From: Saccharum officinarum
Lineage: Eukaryota > Streptophyta > Magnoliopsida > Poales > Poaceae
DNA length: 64,000 nucleotides
Direction: 5' to 3'
Assembly (NCBI GenBank): GCA_020631735.1
Contig: CM036223.1
Span: 7,354,191-7,418,190, forward strand
Part shown: in pieces, positions 25,132-36,460 of the stretch
How the letters are laid out: every line of letters begins with the position of its first letter
How positions within the stretch are numbered: position 1 is the stretch's first letter
Program-made: the position numbers and the translations under genes
The notes under the pieces: generated by a model
Told to the model about the DNA's origin: nothing
What the model saw: only the letters and a program-made list of their open reading frames with translations
The model's database searches: none

Positions 25132-25191
25132 GGCCCAACAGGCCACATGATTGAGCCTGTCACCCACCACGGCCCACAAGTCCTAACCCTA
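25132..25191 (+). promoter_or_regulatory. Site II elements and telo-box of the ATP synthase subunit gene
   Basis: Two GGCCCA (site II, TGGGCC) motifs at 25132-25137 and 25171-25176 are followed by a telo-box-like AACCCTA at 25185-25191, 155-215 bp before the ATG. In plants this pair is typical of promoters of mitochondrial, ribosomal and growth-linked genes bound by TCP and telo-box factors. The match is by motif only. Confidence 0.55.
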
Positions 25192-25346
25192 GCAGGTCAC
25201 AGCGCCGCCACGAGGGGGAGGGGGAGCAGGAGCATCCACGAGAGGAGAGCGCCCCCATCCGTCTCTCATCTCACCAGAAGCGAAGCCGGAGGAGGCGGAG
25301 GAGGGAGAGAGGAGATCGCGAGCAGCCGGAGCCGGAGGCCGAGAAG

Positions 25347-25517
25347 ATGAAGACGTTCGACCCGTGGCCGGTCTTCTTCCGCCGGGAGTGGAGGCGCAAC
25401 TGGCCCTTCCTCACGGGGTTCGCCATCACCGGATTCCTCATCACCAAGATGACGGCCAACTTCACCGAGGAGGACCTCAAGAACTCCAAGTTCGTCCAGG
25501 AGCACAAGAGGCACTGA
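25347..25517 (+). CDS. ATP6 (6 kDa subunit, nuclear): Mitochondrial F1Fo-ATP synthase 6 kDa small subunit
   Basis: A 56-codon ORF begins MKTFDPWPVFFRREWRRN and ends KFVQEHKRH. This is the plant-specific 6 kDa subunit of mitochondrial ATP synthase (rice RMtATP6 and Arabidopsis homologues have the same length and the same FDPWPVFF...REW, NWPFL..GF and TEEDLK.SKFVQ blocks). It has a basic N-terminus, one membrane segment at about residues 19-36 (WPFLTGFAITGFLITKM) and a charged tail, and works in the Fo part in the inner membrane. The single coding exon is intact. A strong donor CAG|GTGAGC follows 8 bp after the stop codon, so the 3' UTR is probably spliced. The minus-strand ORFs over this gene are shadows. 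The gene differs from the mitochondrially encoded subunit a, which is also called ATP6. Confidence 0.9.
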   Translation: MKTFDPWPVFFRREWRRNWPFLTGFAITGFLITKMTANFTEEDLKNSKFVQEHKRH

Positions 25518-26229
25518 CCGACCAGGTGAGCCCCCCCGATCCGTCCGATTCTAGATCTCGGCCCCCATCTGGTTGACGCTTGTGTGCGATGCCGATGACG
25601 CTAGGGGATGCGGCGCGATGTGTCCGCAATCCGCAATCTGTTCTGGGGATCGGTGCCACTGCCGCTAGTGATGCCACGGGATTTATTTTTTGGGGTCTTG
25701 TAGCCTAGCCTAGCCTGTTGATTGATCACACCTTTGATTGATTCCATTGCTGTTAGAATTTGCCGATTGGAGTAGCACCGATGTGTCAGATTTCCATCAT
25801 GCTGGAGTTAGTTTCATCTCCCAACAGCAGTGATTCTTAGGTTCTCATTTCTTGTGGCCATTCTAGCACTTATCCATTAATAAATGTTATTATATCACTT
25901 TATTGTATTTTCGTAACAGTAATCTTAATCTATGCCAACGGTGCCAGATTGCAGCGGCAGAGGAATGGTGTAGGATCAATGTGGCTTCAATCCTGCGCTG
26001 ATGCAACCTGGCATCGGTGCTGACGTGCTGTAGATCTGTTTTCCGTATATTTTGTACACTGACTGATGCCCCCATCAATGTTCTTAATCATCTCCTATAG
26101 CAAAGTTTGATGGGTCTAGTCTTTGTTTTGATGGCTTGTTTTCGTTTATTTTGGAAAGCTAAAATTGAACCTGTAAATACATTCGGGTGGCATTGACCCA
26201 AACACCCTGTGCCTGCTTATTAGTACAAG

Positions 26230-26791
26230 CTAGTAGCCTGTGTGTGGACAATTAGTCGGATCAAACTTGTTAGCAAAGTAGGAAACAGCTAGCAGTGGTA
26301 CTAGTAGATAAATGGCTAACTTTGGTTGTTGATCTCCTTGATGACTTGTGGAGGATTAATCAGTTGTCCATGGTAGTTTCTTTGTGATTTTGTTCACATG
26401 ATAAGCTATCTATAAAAAGGTTTATTTTAATTGGGGAACCTATAAGAGGATCTCTACAGGATGCCTCTGCAAAACCTCAACCGTGGTCAGCAACTGAAGC
26501 CTTACCTAAATTATCTGTGATCCTAGCTAATTTTCTGTTATGTTGCCATGCCTGAATTTCATAAATGAAAGACTTCTTGTGGCAAAGAAGGTGGACTGTG
26601 TCCCTGAATTTCATAAATGAAAGACTTCTTGTGGCAAAGAAGGTGGACTGTGTCCTTTAGATTTAACTGTGTCTAACCACACATGGATTGTTGGGTACGA
26701 GATAGCAGCTCACGAGTAGAATTAAACTCTTAATATGTATATGAGCATTGACATTAGATGGAGCTAATTGATTGTTGAGGTCCTTGAGGAC
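26230..26791 (+). repeat. Intronic segmental duplication, copy 1 (interrupted)
   Basis: It matches 33520-34085 over most of its length. Shared blocks include 'tcaaacttgttagcaaagta', 'gacttgtggaggattaa', 'ggtcagcaactgaagcctta', 'gaaggtggactgtgtcc' and 'gtagaattaaactcttaata'. The match resumes after the copia element (32121-32160: gtggacgatctaaagtcattgcc-like text), so copy 1 was split by that insertion. Within it, a 52 bp unit is tandemly doubled at 26551-26655. Confidence 0.8.
26551..26655 (+). repeat. 52 bp tandem duplication
   Basis: The unit starting cctgaatttcataaatgaaa and ending gtggactgtgtcc occurs twice with no visible difference, period 52. Copy 2 of the larger duplication (33880-33930) has the unit only once, so this doubling is later. 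Confidence 0.9.
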
Positions 26792-27214
26792 TGTTGGCAC
26801 TAGCACCTAATGCCCAGGTGAGCAGCACCTGCTCCCCTTCCCTCTCCCTCTCCCCTGAACCAAGGAACCAGCACACACACACACACTGCTCAGTTTCAGC
26901 TGAAACTGAAGTCACAAGAGATGGTGGCAAGAGCTGCATTTTCCATTGCATTGCTTCCTAATTTATACAAGCAAGCTACCAACTACATAGTACATGATGG
27001 TATGGCTGAGTACAGCCCCCATCACCTTGGTACAGCCAAGACATGGCTGGTGTACCTCTACCTACTCCTAGAGCATGGTATACATCACCTTCTACTCCTA
27101 TAGTACTAGGGATGGCCTAGTGCCATACAAGCTGCAGTGTTCAGGGCTGGACAGCAGAGCTGACCATGTACCTGCCCTTGACTGCAATGGAGGATCAGCA
27201 GATTATGTCTAACA
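26792..27214 (-). repeat. 3' LTR of the 5.3 kb copia element
   Basis: 423 bp. Compared with the right LTR it lacks a block of about two dozen bp (the gaagaagaagagcagagctc segment) and one tct repeat step. Otherwise it is nearly identical. Confidence 0.92.
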
Positions 27215-27222
27215 ATCTTCCC

Positions 27223-30200
27223 CTAATCCTGCTGTTCTTTCTTGACCTCAACCATGCCAATCATCCCCCTCAGCTCCTGGAACCGAAGCCGACCAAGTGA
27301 CTTGGTGAGGATGTCAGCGAGTTGCCGTTTGGTGTCGACGAACTCGATGACGAGCTGCCCTCCATCGACGCAATCACGAAGAAAGTGAAACTTCACATCT
27401 ATGTGCTTGCTTCTGTCGTGGAGAACTGGATTCTTTGCCAACGCAATTGCTGGCTGGTTGTCCACCTTGAGTGCCGGCGGCTGGACCTAGGCTCCGGTGA
27501 GCTCTGCCAGCAGCCGCCGCAGCCAGACCACCTGGCATGCCGCCGTGGCTGCTGCGACATACTCCGCCTCACATGTCGACAGCGCCACCATCTTTTGCTT
27601 CAAGGATTGCCAGGCAATCGGCGACGATCCGAGGAAGACGAGGACACCCGAAGTACTCCGCCTCCCATCAACGTCGCCGGCCATGTCCGCATCGCTGAAG
27701 ACCGTCAGCGCTGCATCTTCCGAGGCCTTGGGCGGTGCCTCGCTGAACACCGAGAGCTGGATGCTCCCGCGCTTGGGGAAGACAATGCCCAGCTCTGCCG
27801 TGCCCTGGACATAGCGGAGCAGCCGCTTGACTGCCGCCCAGTGGTCTTCCCTTGGATCCTCCATGAAACGGCTCACGTAATCCACCGCGAACGCGATGTC
27901 CGGCCGAGTGTGCGTGAGCCAGCGCAGCCCGCCGACGATGCTTCGGTAGAGCGTAGCGTCTACCTTCGCCGCCGAGCTTGCCCGCGAGAGCTTGATCCGC
28001 TCCTCCATGGGTGTGGCCACAGCCTTGCAGCCCGCCATGCCCGCTCGCTCCAACAGCTTCAGCGCGTAGGCGCGCTGTCCGCGCTCTGCTTCACCTCGAT
28101 GCCGAGGTAGTACGACAGAGCTCCCAGGTCGCTCATGCGGAACTTGGCGCCCATCTCCTCCTTGGAACGCGCAATGTCCTGCGCGCGCGCCCCGGTGACG
28201 ATGAGATCGTCGACGTACACCCCGACGATGAGGTGCTCCTTCCCCCGTCGGCGGGTGTACAGCGCATGCTCAGTGGCGCAGCGTGCGAACCCGAGCTCCG
28301 CCATGGTGGCGTCGAGCTTGTCGTTCCACGCCCTCGGCGCTTGCCGCAGCCCGTACAGGGCCTTCCTGAGGCGCAGCACCTTATGCTCAGCGCCCTTCAC
28401 CACGAACCCCGGCGCCTGCTTGACGTAGACCACCTCCGCCAAATCGCCATTGAGAAAGGCAGACTTGACGTCGAGGTGGTGGACTTGCCAGTCCTTGGCT
28501 GCCGCGAGCGTGAGGAGGAGCCGCACCGACTCCATCCGCGCCACTGGCGCGAACACCTCCTCGAAGTCAATTCCCTCGCGTTGCACGAAGCCGCGCGCCA
28601 CCAGGCGTGCCTTGTGCTTGACGACGGCGCCACGTTCATCCTTCTTGACCTTATAGACCTACTTTAGTCCGATCGGCCGGCAGCCCGACGGCGGATCGAC
28701 CAAATCTCAGGTCTTGTTGGCTTCGATCGCCTTCATCTCCTCGATCATGGCCCGTCGCCACTCCGCGTCGCGCTCCGCAACCGCGAACGTGGCCGGCTCC
28801 TCCGCGCTCATGAGCAGCAGTGCTTGATCGTCGTCGAGCAGGCGCGCAGCCAGTCCTGGCACCGGCGCGTTGCCGACGACATTGTCGACGCGCCGGAACC
28901 GAATCTCCTCCCCTTCGTGGAACGCGTCCACGAACTCGTCGAGATTGGACGGTGGAGTAGCGTACTCCACCATCGATGCTCCCGGCGTCCCCTGTTCGTG
29001 CAAAACAGGGGGGGAGTCCGCCATTGGGCCCGACGAGCTGTAGTGCCCTGCTCCCGGTGGGCTAGGTGGTTCCTCCACCTCCGCCGCCGTGGGCTTTGCT
29101 GCTTCCCCGGCCGCCGACTCCCCTTCTCCCGCTTCCCTGGTCGTTGGAGCCTGCTGCGCCTCGCCGTGACCGTGCACCACCAGCCGCTCCACAACGAACG
29201 TGTCTCCAAGCCCGTGGCCCTGCTCCGCCTCCAGCTCCTCGGCATTCCAGTCCCAAGCCGCCGCCTCGTCGAAGACGACGTCCCTGGATACCATCACCTT
29301 GCCCCTTGCCGGATCGTACAGCCGGTAGGCTTTGGATCCTTCCTCGTAGCCGAGGAACACCGCCTTCGTGCTCCTGTCTTCAAGCTTGCCGAGGCCGGGC
29401 TTGGTTGTCTTGACGTAGCCAACGCACCCGAACGTGCGCATAAACACCACGTTCGGCTTGCGCCCGTGCCAAGCCTCGAACGGAGTTTGCCCCTTCAGGG
29501 CCTTCGTGGGCGCACGGTTCAGGATGAAGACCGCCGTCGTCACGGCTTCGCCCCAGAACGTCGCCGGCATCTTCTTCGCTTTCATCATGGAGCGCGCCAT
29601 GCCGACGATCGTCTGATTTCGGCGCTCCACCACGCCATTCTGCTGCGGTGAGTAGGGCGCGGTGAGGTGGCGCCCCACCCCCTCGGCGCAGTAGGTGGCA
29701 AATTCCACCGCCTTGAACTCACCGCCGCGGTCGGTCCTCAAGACCCGGAGCTTCTTCCCGGACTCCGCCTCAGCTCGAGCCTTGAAGCCCTTGATGACGT
29801 CCGCCGCGTCGCTCTTGCTCGTCAGGAGCTGCAGCCACATGTAGCGACTGCAGTCGTCCACGAGCAGGAGGAAATACCTCCGGCCTCCGTGCGTCGCCGG
29901 CGTGATTGGCCCGCAAAGGTCCCCATGGACCAGCTCGAGCGGATCAACCGCGCGATACCTTGTCGCCTTGGGGAACGGTAGCCGCCTCTGCTTCCCCGCC
30001 AGGCAGCTGTCGCAAAGCTCGCCGGTGTGCTTGATCTGCGGCAGCCCGGTCACCATCTTCCCCAGCCGCCCGAGCGCGTCGAAGCTCAGGTGGCCGAATC
30101 GACCATGCCACAACCATGACTCCTCCGAGCACGACGCCGCAAGGCACACCGGCTGCTCTACCTTCAAATCCAGCAGGTAGAGGCGGTTATGGGACCTCGA

Positions 30201-31628
30201 TACCTTAGCTAGGAGTCGGCCATCCTGGTCCCTGATGCGCAGCACCCCATTGCGGATCAACACCTCTGCACCGTGCTCATCGAGCTGTCCTAGGCTGACG
30301 ATGCTCGATCGGAGCTCCGGGATGTAGTAGACGTCCGTGAGCGCGCGGTGCTCTCCGTTCTTGCACCGGAAGAGCACGGTGCCGCGCCCTCGGATCTGCA
30401 CCCGGGAGCCATCGCCGAACCTGACGCTCCTGGCGTGCTTCTCGTCCAGCTCGGAGAAAGCGGCGCGGCAGCCTGTCATGTGGTTGCTCGCCCCGGAGTC
30501 GAGGTACCACCTCGGCTCTGACTCGTCTCCGGCAGCTCCCAGGTGGACCTGCGCACGCGGCTCATCAAGGTGAACAACCGGCGGCGCAGACCTCTGCTCC
30601 AGCTCCGCCACCTCTGCTTCGCCGCTCTCCGCGCAGAACACCCCCATCAAGAGCGCGTGCTCGCCGTCGCTGTCATCCCGAGCAAGGTGCGCCTCCTCCT
30701 TCCTCTCCGGCTTCTTGTTTGGGCACTCCCGTGCCCAGTGCCCCACCTCGCCGCACTTGCGGCAAGCATTGGGGTCGGGGAACTTCTTCCCCCTCTTCTT
30801 CTCCGCCGGTGCTTTGCCACGCTGCTTTCCGCCGTTGCCGCCGCCATGGTCACCGCCACCGCGACTGGAGTCTTCCCCGGTCTTGCGCTTCTCCTTCATC
30901 CGTGCCGACCACTCCTCCTCTGTCAACAGCAGCTTGGGCTTCTCCTTCTCCGGCGGCGCGCGATCCTCCACCGCGCGGAGCCGCCCGGTGACGTCCTCGA
31001 GCGACAATGTGGACAAGTCCAGCATCGTCTCGATGGACAGGGCAAGTTGCGCGTATTTGGCCGGCACGACGCGCAGCAGCTTGGCCACGACGTCCTCGTC
31101 GTCGACCGGCTTGCCGTAGGTGGCTAGCTGACTCGCGATCGACTGCAGCCGAAGCGCGAAGTCCTCCACGGCCTCTCCGGGCTTGAAACGAAGGTCGTCG
31201 AACTCGCGGCGCAGCTGCTGCGCCTTCGCCTTCTTGGCTCGGTCCGAGCCGAGGCGGAAGGACGCAAGCATGTCCCACGCCTCCTTCGCCGTGTTCTTCG
31301 ACCCGATGGCCTCATGGAACTCGGACGGCGTGGACGCCATGAGCGCCTCCATGACGCCCACCTCCGCATCCTCACCGGCATTGCCGGTCTCCACCGCCGC
31401 CCACCACCGCCGCGCGCGCAGCTTCCACTTCATGTGGACAGCCCACTCGCCGTAGTTGGTGCGGGTGAGCATCGGCCAGGTATTGGACCCGCCGACCTCC
31501 CTCACCGTGCGCACCTCTACTGCGGGCTGGGATGCCGAGGCCAGCTGCCTCTCCATGGCCGCTGCTGCAGCCGCCGCCGCAGCTGCCTCTGCACCGCCCC
31601 CCGCGCCCGCTGCAGCAGTGTCCATCAC
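27223..31628 (-). pseudogene. Copia gag-pol polyprotein with nonsense codons and a frameshift
   Basis: The main block (31628-28707, 973 codons) holds gag with NTWPMLTRTNYGEWAVHM, a zinc knuckle CRKCGEVGHWARECP, protease WYLDSGASNHMTG, GAG-pre-integrase LWHGRFGHLS and integrase (LRTDRGGEFK, SPQQNGVVERRNQTI). Stops then fall where tryptophans are expected (NKT-stop-DLVDPP at 28707-28709, and before VYKVKKDERG near 28660). The RT block (28601-28059) has FLNGDLAEVVYVKQ and YVDDLIV and ends in a frameshift near 28080. RNase H (28053-27487 and 27465-27223) is split by one TAG at 27487-27489. It is non-functional as read. ORFs on the plus strand here are GC-rich shadows. Confidence 0.9.
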
Positions 31629-31654
31629 CGGCGACTACACCCAGCGACTTGTAC

Positions 31655-31667
31655 GGCTCCGATACCA
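31655..31667 (-). other. Primer binding site of the 5.3 kb copia element
   Basis: The minus strand reads TGGTATCGGAGCC two bases after the 5' LTR. It is complementary to the 3' end of initiator Met tRNA with one change. Confidence 0.8.
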
Positions 31668-31669
31668 GG

Positions 31670-32115
31670 TGTTGGCACTAGCACCTAATGCCCAGGTGAG
31701 CAGCACCTGCTCCCCTTCCCTCTCCCTCTCCCCTGAACCAAGGAAGAAGAAGAGCAGAGCTCTTCTTCAGCACACACACACACTGCTCAGTTTCAGCTGA
31801 AACTGAAGTCACAAGAGATGGTGGCAAGAGCTGCATTTTCCATTGCATTGCTTCCTAATTTATACAAGCAAGCTACCAACTACATAGTACATGATGGTAT
31901 GGCTGAGTACAGCCCCCATCACCTTGGTACAGCCAAGACATGGCTGGTGTACCTCTCTCTACCTACTCCTAGAGCATGGTATACATCACCTTCTACTCCT
32001 ATAGTACTAGGGATGGCCTAGTGCCATACAAGCTGCAGTGTTCAGGGCTGGACAGCAGAGCTGACCATGTACCTGCCCTTGACTGCAATGGAGGATCAGC
32101 AGATTATGTCTAACA
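31670..32115 (-). repeat. 5' LTR of the 5.3 kb copia element
   Basis: 446 bp, the counterpart of 26792-27214, starting tgttggcactagc and ending tctaaca on the plus strand. Confidence 0.92.
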
Positions 32116-32160
32116 AGGACATGTGGACGATCTAAAGTCATTGCCCGTATGCTATTAGTC

Positions 32161-33519
32161 GTGTTGAGCATCTCCAACAGCTCTCCTTTCCCTTTAACCC
32201 CTAAAACTGGTTATGTGATAATCCCTTTTAATAAAGGGGAATTAGAGGATGGCTGCTCCAGCAGTTCCCCTGTTTCTTCATTGTCCTTTTTTTTACATTT
32301 CTTCTTCCTTTTGCATATACGTTACCCTTTCAAACTCTATTTCAACATCATAATAATTCAAACTCATGCCATACACAATTCAAGAATATTTCAAATCCAT
32401 AGTTTACTAGTGAAGCATACTTGTGTGGTATATAACATAAAGCAGGCAGAACTTAGGAATACAAGCCATGTTCAAAACAGTTGTATAAGATAATCCAAAA
32501 CTGAAGCAAACATGTTGCACTAAACGGGAAGAACTAACTGCTAGAAGTAGAAAGCTATCGTGCTCACTTTGAGTAAACCACATTCGTCATAAGCTATCCC
32601 ACTTTTTTCCCAGTCAGACCTAGAAATGTACCTGTAGCTTTTCTCTACTGAAAAAAAACAAGCTTCATCACAGAGGACACTTCATCACAAATGGATCATA
32701 CTACTGAAGCTAGGGGAGGTGTTGGACAGGTGCATGTCAACCTCTGTGTTCTGAAAGAGATGCACAAAACGATTGGGGGTCTCATTGACGACTTCCTACC
32801 ACTGCAGTTGGTGGCCGTCATGGCTGCTGACATTGCGTGTGCTACTGCTGGTGAGGGGGCCAGGTGTTGCCCATGGCATGGAGGGTGGTGGTGAGCTGCT
32901 AGGCGGAAGTTCATGTGGCAGAGGCGCGGTCGTGTGAGAGAGGGCCAAGGGGTGGGAGGGGAATAGATAGGAAGGGGAGAGGGGCGGTATCCACTTTCTT
33001 TAGACTTTAGGGCGTGAACAACAGAGGCATACAGTATCGTAATCCTCTTCATTAAAAAGTTGCTGTCCACCTATCAAAAAAAAAAAAAAAAAGAAGTTGC
33101 TGTCCACGTGGATGAAGAAAGCTCGAGGCTGTTAAACTTCCAATGCAGATCAATACATCTATTTTATTCAAACGGTCTCACTACACTCTGTACTCTTTCT
33201 GGTCCCCTCTTTCTCTCTCTGTCATGGAGATTCTCTTCGTTTCTGCAAAAGCGCAGGACTCTGGTTGGATCCAAGCTTATAGCGTGCACTCGAGCAGTGG
33301 CTTGCGCTTTATGTCAGGTGAAGCCATTGCTTCATCTGCAGGGTAATCTAACAACCTGCAAAACCACTGCTTGAGCTGATCTGGATGGATAACGGGATGT
33401 GGACTCTGGGACTACCAGCCACGCTGTAGCATTGGGCATGGCCTTAGGTGACAGGGAGGGGAATAAAGCTTTATCTGACCATATCTTACACCTTATTAGT
33501 ATCTCCTTAGCACATGTGT
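32161..33519 (+). other. Spacer between the two intronic duplication copies
   Basis: Non-coding. 32160-32290 has 'gcatctccaacagctctcc', a terminal motif seen in grass MITE-like elements, but no matching opposite end was found. A poly-A run lies at 33076-33092, flanked by a repeated 'gttgctgtccac' on both sides. Confidence 0.4.
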
Positions 33520-34085
33520 AAACTTTGTTAGAATCAAACTTGTTAGCAAAGTAGCAAACAACTAGCAGTAGCACTAGATAAAAAGCTACTTTGGCTGTTG
33601 ATATCCTTGAGGACTTGTGGAGGATTAAGCAGTTTTCCATGTTAGTTTGTGATTTTGTTCACATGTTAAGCAATTTACGATTTATGGTAAAAGATGTTAA
33701 AATAAATGGTTTCTTGTAATTATGGAACTGGAACCTATAAGTAAGATCTGCAGGATGCCTTGCAAAGTCTCAAACATGGTCAGCAACTGAAGCCTTACCT
33801 TAAATTATCTGTGCTACTGGCTTGATGGGATTGGAAGCTGTTGTTTCTGTCTATTTTTTTTATGTAGGGATGCTAGAATTTCACAATTGAGAAAACCTTC
33901 TTGTGGCGAAGAAGGTGGACTGTGTCCTCTAGATGAAATTACTGTATCTAGCCACACACCGATTGTTTGGTTTGAGATAGTAGCTCATGGGTAGAATTAA
34001 ACTCTTAATATGTGAAGTTAATTTTCTGTTGAGATTCTTTATTAAGACGTGGATGGTCTAAGCCATTGCCTGTGTGCTGTTTTAG
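33520..34085 (+). repeat. Intronic segmental duplication, copy 2
   Basis: Intact counterpart of 26230-26791 plus 32121-32160, diverged by substitutions and small indels. It continues through 'aagccattgcctgtgtgctg', matching the DNA to the right of the copia insertion. Confidence 0.8.
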
Positions 34086-34652
34086 TCATGTTACTTGTCA
34101 AAAAGCCTAGACATGGCTGTATGGAACCTTTTTTTGTTTTAAAATCATTAAAATATCCAATGAGATTATCTGTGTTTACTGTTTGACATTTTCTGTTATG
34201 CTGACATGCTAGATAAGAATTTGACTAGTGGAACAATTCTTGGTCGGTCATTGACATCATTGCATTCATCCTTAAACCTTTACAGTTCCCATATCATAAG
34301 ATTTCAGTACCTTTAGAAACCTAGGGAAACTATCTTTGTCTATAGTCTTCCTGAAAAATGGTAGCACCTTTTCTTTCCTGTCAAAATGTTCCCTCGCAAT
34401 CTTAACCTATTAAAATCTGTAACCTACTGCTTTAGCTTATTCCCTAGGAGCTCAAACCGTAACAGATTATAGTTCTAGTAGTGCTGGAAGGATTTCCTAT
34501 GCGTATCAGTTATCACTGCTAAAAGACATGCTTCACATTGTCTATGCTCACTGTTTGACACTGCTCACATGTTCATGCCGTTCGTAGCCCCTTGTGCATT
34601 TGGGACTCCATACCCTATAGTTTTGTGGTTTAACGCTTACATTCCCTTGCAG

Positions 34653-34800
34653 GCGGAGTCGTCGTCCGAATTGCCTGTGTGGACAGCCAGTTGTGTTATG
34701 CTATTTGAATGAAAAATTAGCCCCCCACTTTTTCGTTTTTTTTTATCAAAATGCGTGCATCTATGCATCATTTGTAATGTAATAAGAGGCGACTGAATTG
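34653..34800 (+). other. Candidate last exon (3' UTR) of the ATP synthase subunit gene
   Basis: It follows the acceptor attcccttgcag, starts gcggagtcgtcgtcc and has AATGAA near 34708 and AATAAG near 34783 as possible poly(A) signals. There is no coding content. This is an inference from the splice signal and composition. Confidence 0.4.
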
Positions 34801-36158
34801 ATCCAACAGCAATCAGCTTCTGATTAAGATACTTCAAGTTTGATACGGTTTGCTGACCTGATATGCGGGGCATCGATTTTTTTATATGCATGCAACAAAT
34901 GAATATTATCCGTGGGATTTTTTTTTGGATGTTGGATTGCATCTAATCCTGTTGAGTTGGTGGCGAAAATGAAGATTATGCTAAATGATTGGAGCCTTTA
35001 TGAAAACGAGGGGTGGAGATCGGAGAGTAGAGCAGGGACTTCGACCGTTCTATTTTGGGCAATGCTAGCACGGCAAGAACGTGAGGGCCCTTTTGTGTCT
35101 AGGATCTCAGGCATGAATGCATGATAAGATGCATGGCTTGGTCCGTTTGTGAAGGCATTCACTACTGGTCACTGTCCTGACGTCGGTACTTCCATCTACT
35201 ATGCAACTGAAACGTGGCACTCGAGGAGCTGTCCCCACCCAACATCTTCCTAAAATTGAACTCCCATCCATGTGTGTTAAATGCTGCAACCGTAGAGCCT
35301 GCTAGTAGATGAGAGGGTTGAGAGCTGTGTACATAAGCCCTCCACCCAAAACATCCTCATGTCCTTCTAAGCTTCTCCAGGGAGGTCAGTTCATCACCAT
35401 CACGAGGACAAGCCTCCAAATAATCTCATGGACAAGAGAACCTTCATGCAGTGGTGCATCTGCTAATTCCTTAGGCACTGGCACATGAACAACTGTATCC
35501 ATGTCCTACATAAAATCTGCTACATGCGAGACGATATTCATGCGTGTAGTGTTTCATTGGAGTTGGAATAGGGGTACTATAAGATGAGGCTCTTAAAGAA
35601 TCTAGGACCCACTAGATATTATTTGAGATATATTCATGCATGTGGTGTTCCATCAGAGTTGGAATACAGGTATTACAGATCGATGAGGCTTTTAAAGAAT
35701 CTAGGAACTACTAGATATTGCTTTTCCTAAGGTTTGTCACTCTAGCTCGGCTCTTCGTACCATTGATGGTATGCATCGGATGGGATTTAGTAGATATACA
35801 AATATTCTAAAATAAGCCATCATATTTTAATGAGTTTCATTTTTCTATATGCTCTCCTCAGGTTTTACTAACTTTCCTTAATAGAGAATACATTTAAAAT
35901 TATAGTTAAATTCCTAGGGAAATCATCTAGTTCTAAAATGAATTGGAACATATGACTAATATCAAGTCTTAGCTATTTATGTAACCATATAAGTTGTACG
36001 TCCCGTTTCAACGCACGGAGATATTTGTTAGTCACTACAAGAATATCTGTGCTTTAGTTTTAAACTTCATAGGCCGTGTGCATGTGCATATGCAGAGATC
36101 AAAAGTGCTTTCATGAGAGTTGTATCAACGCAACACAACACAACTGCCTTAGATTTTA
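34801..36158. other. Intergenic with a direct duplication
   Basis: No gene. Two diverged copies of a unit of about 96 bp lie at 35536-35631 and 35632-35719 (shared: 'attcatgcrtgtrgtgtt', 'gagttggaata', 'ttaaagaatctagga', 'actagatatt'). Confidence 0.5.
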
Positions 36159-36288
36159 CTCCCTCCATCCATTCCAAATTATAAATCCCGACTATTTTTG
36201 GTACATCGAATTTTTCTATATATCTAGACATACATAGCAAATTCGATGTAAAAAAGTCAAAGTGACTTATAATTTGAAACAGAGAGGG
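36159..36288. mobile_element. Stowaway MITE upstream of the phospholipase gene
   Basis: It begins ctccctccatccattccaaa after TA. It ends, inverted, with a 'ttataatttgaaacagaggg'-type terminus before TA. At about 130 bp it is a typical short Stowaway element and lies about 100 bp upstream of the TATA box of the next gene. Confidence 0.75.
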
Positions 36289-36386
36289 CAATAAAACCTT
36301 CTCTTCATAAGAAAATTTAAAACCCTATTAGTATTTATTTGTGATATATACGTGGCGTCGCACTGTCTTCAGCGTGCGCGGAGTGC

Positions 36387-36394
36387 TATAAATA
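36387..36394 (+). promoter_or_regulatory. TATA box of the phospholipase A1 gene
   Basis: TATAAATA within gctataaatagg, 67-74 bp before the ATG at 36461. It predicts a short 5' UTR of about 40 nt starting near 36420. Confidence 0.7.
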
Positions 36395-36460
36395 GGTCTC
36401 AAGCTGAAGCCAAGAAACCACAACCGAAACACACACAGCAAATTAAAGCGTGAAAATACC

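Larger units (their letters stand above)
26792..32115 (-). mobile_element. Ty1/copia LTR retrotransposon, 5.3 kb, in the UTR intron
   Basis: LTRs at 26792-27214 and 31670-32115 (tgttggcac ... ctaaca), with target duplication aggac at 26787-26791 and 32116-32120. The initiator-Met primer site TGGTATCGGAGCC lies next to the right LTR on the minus strand. The internal coding DNA is strongly GC-rich, unlike its surroundings and unlike the SIRE-type element. The element is antisense to the ATP synthase subunit gene. The lineage within copia was not assigned. Confidence 0.92.
25526..34652 (+). other. Probable 9.1 kb intron in the 3' UTR of the ATP synthase subunit gene
   Basis: The donor CAG|GTGAGC is at 25525/25526. 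The best matching acceptor I see is the pyrimidine-rich attcccttgcag ending at 34652, followed by a GC-richer stretch without repeats (34653-34800) with AATGAA and AATAAG poly(A)-like signals. The stretch between holds low-coding, T-rich DNA, a duplicated segment and a complete copia element. Nearer acceptors such as that ending about 25931 (cgtaacag) cannot be excluded, so the intron length is an inference. Confidence 0.45.

Noticed and set aside
27322..31127. Long plus-strand ORFs (up to 275 codons) over the 5.3 kb copia element
   Set aside because: Antisense shadows of the GC-rich gag-pol. No recognisable domains; composition explains their openness.
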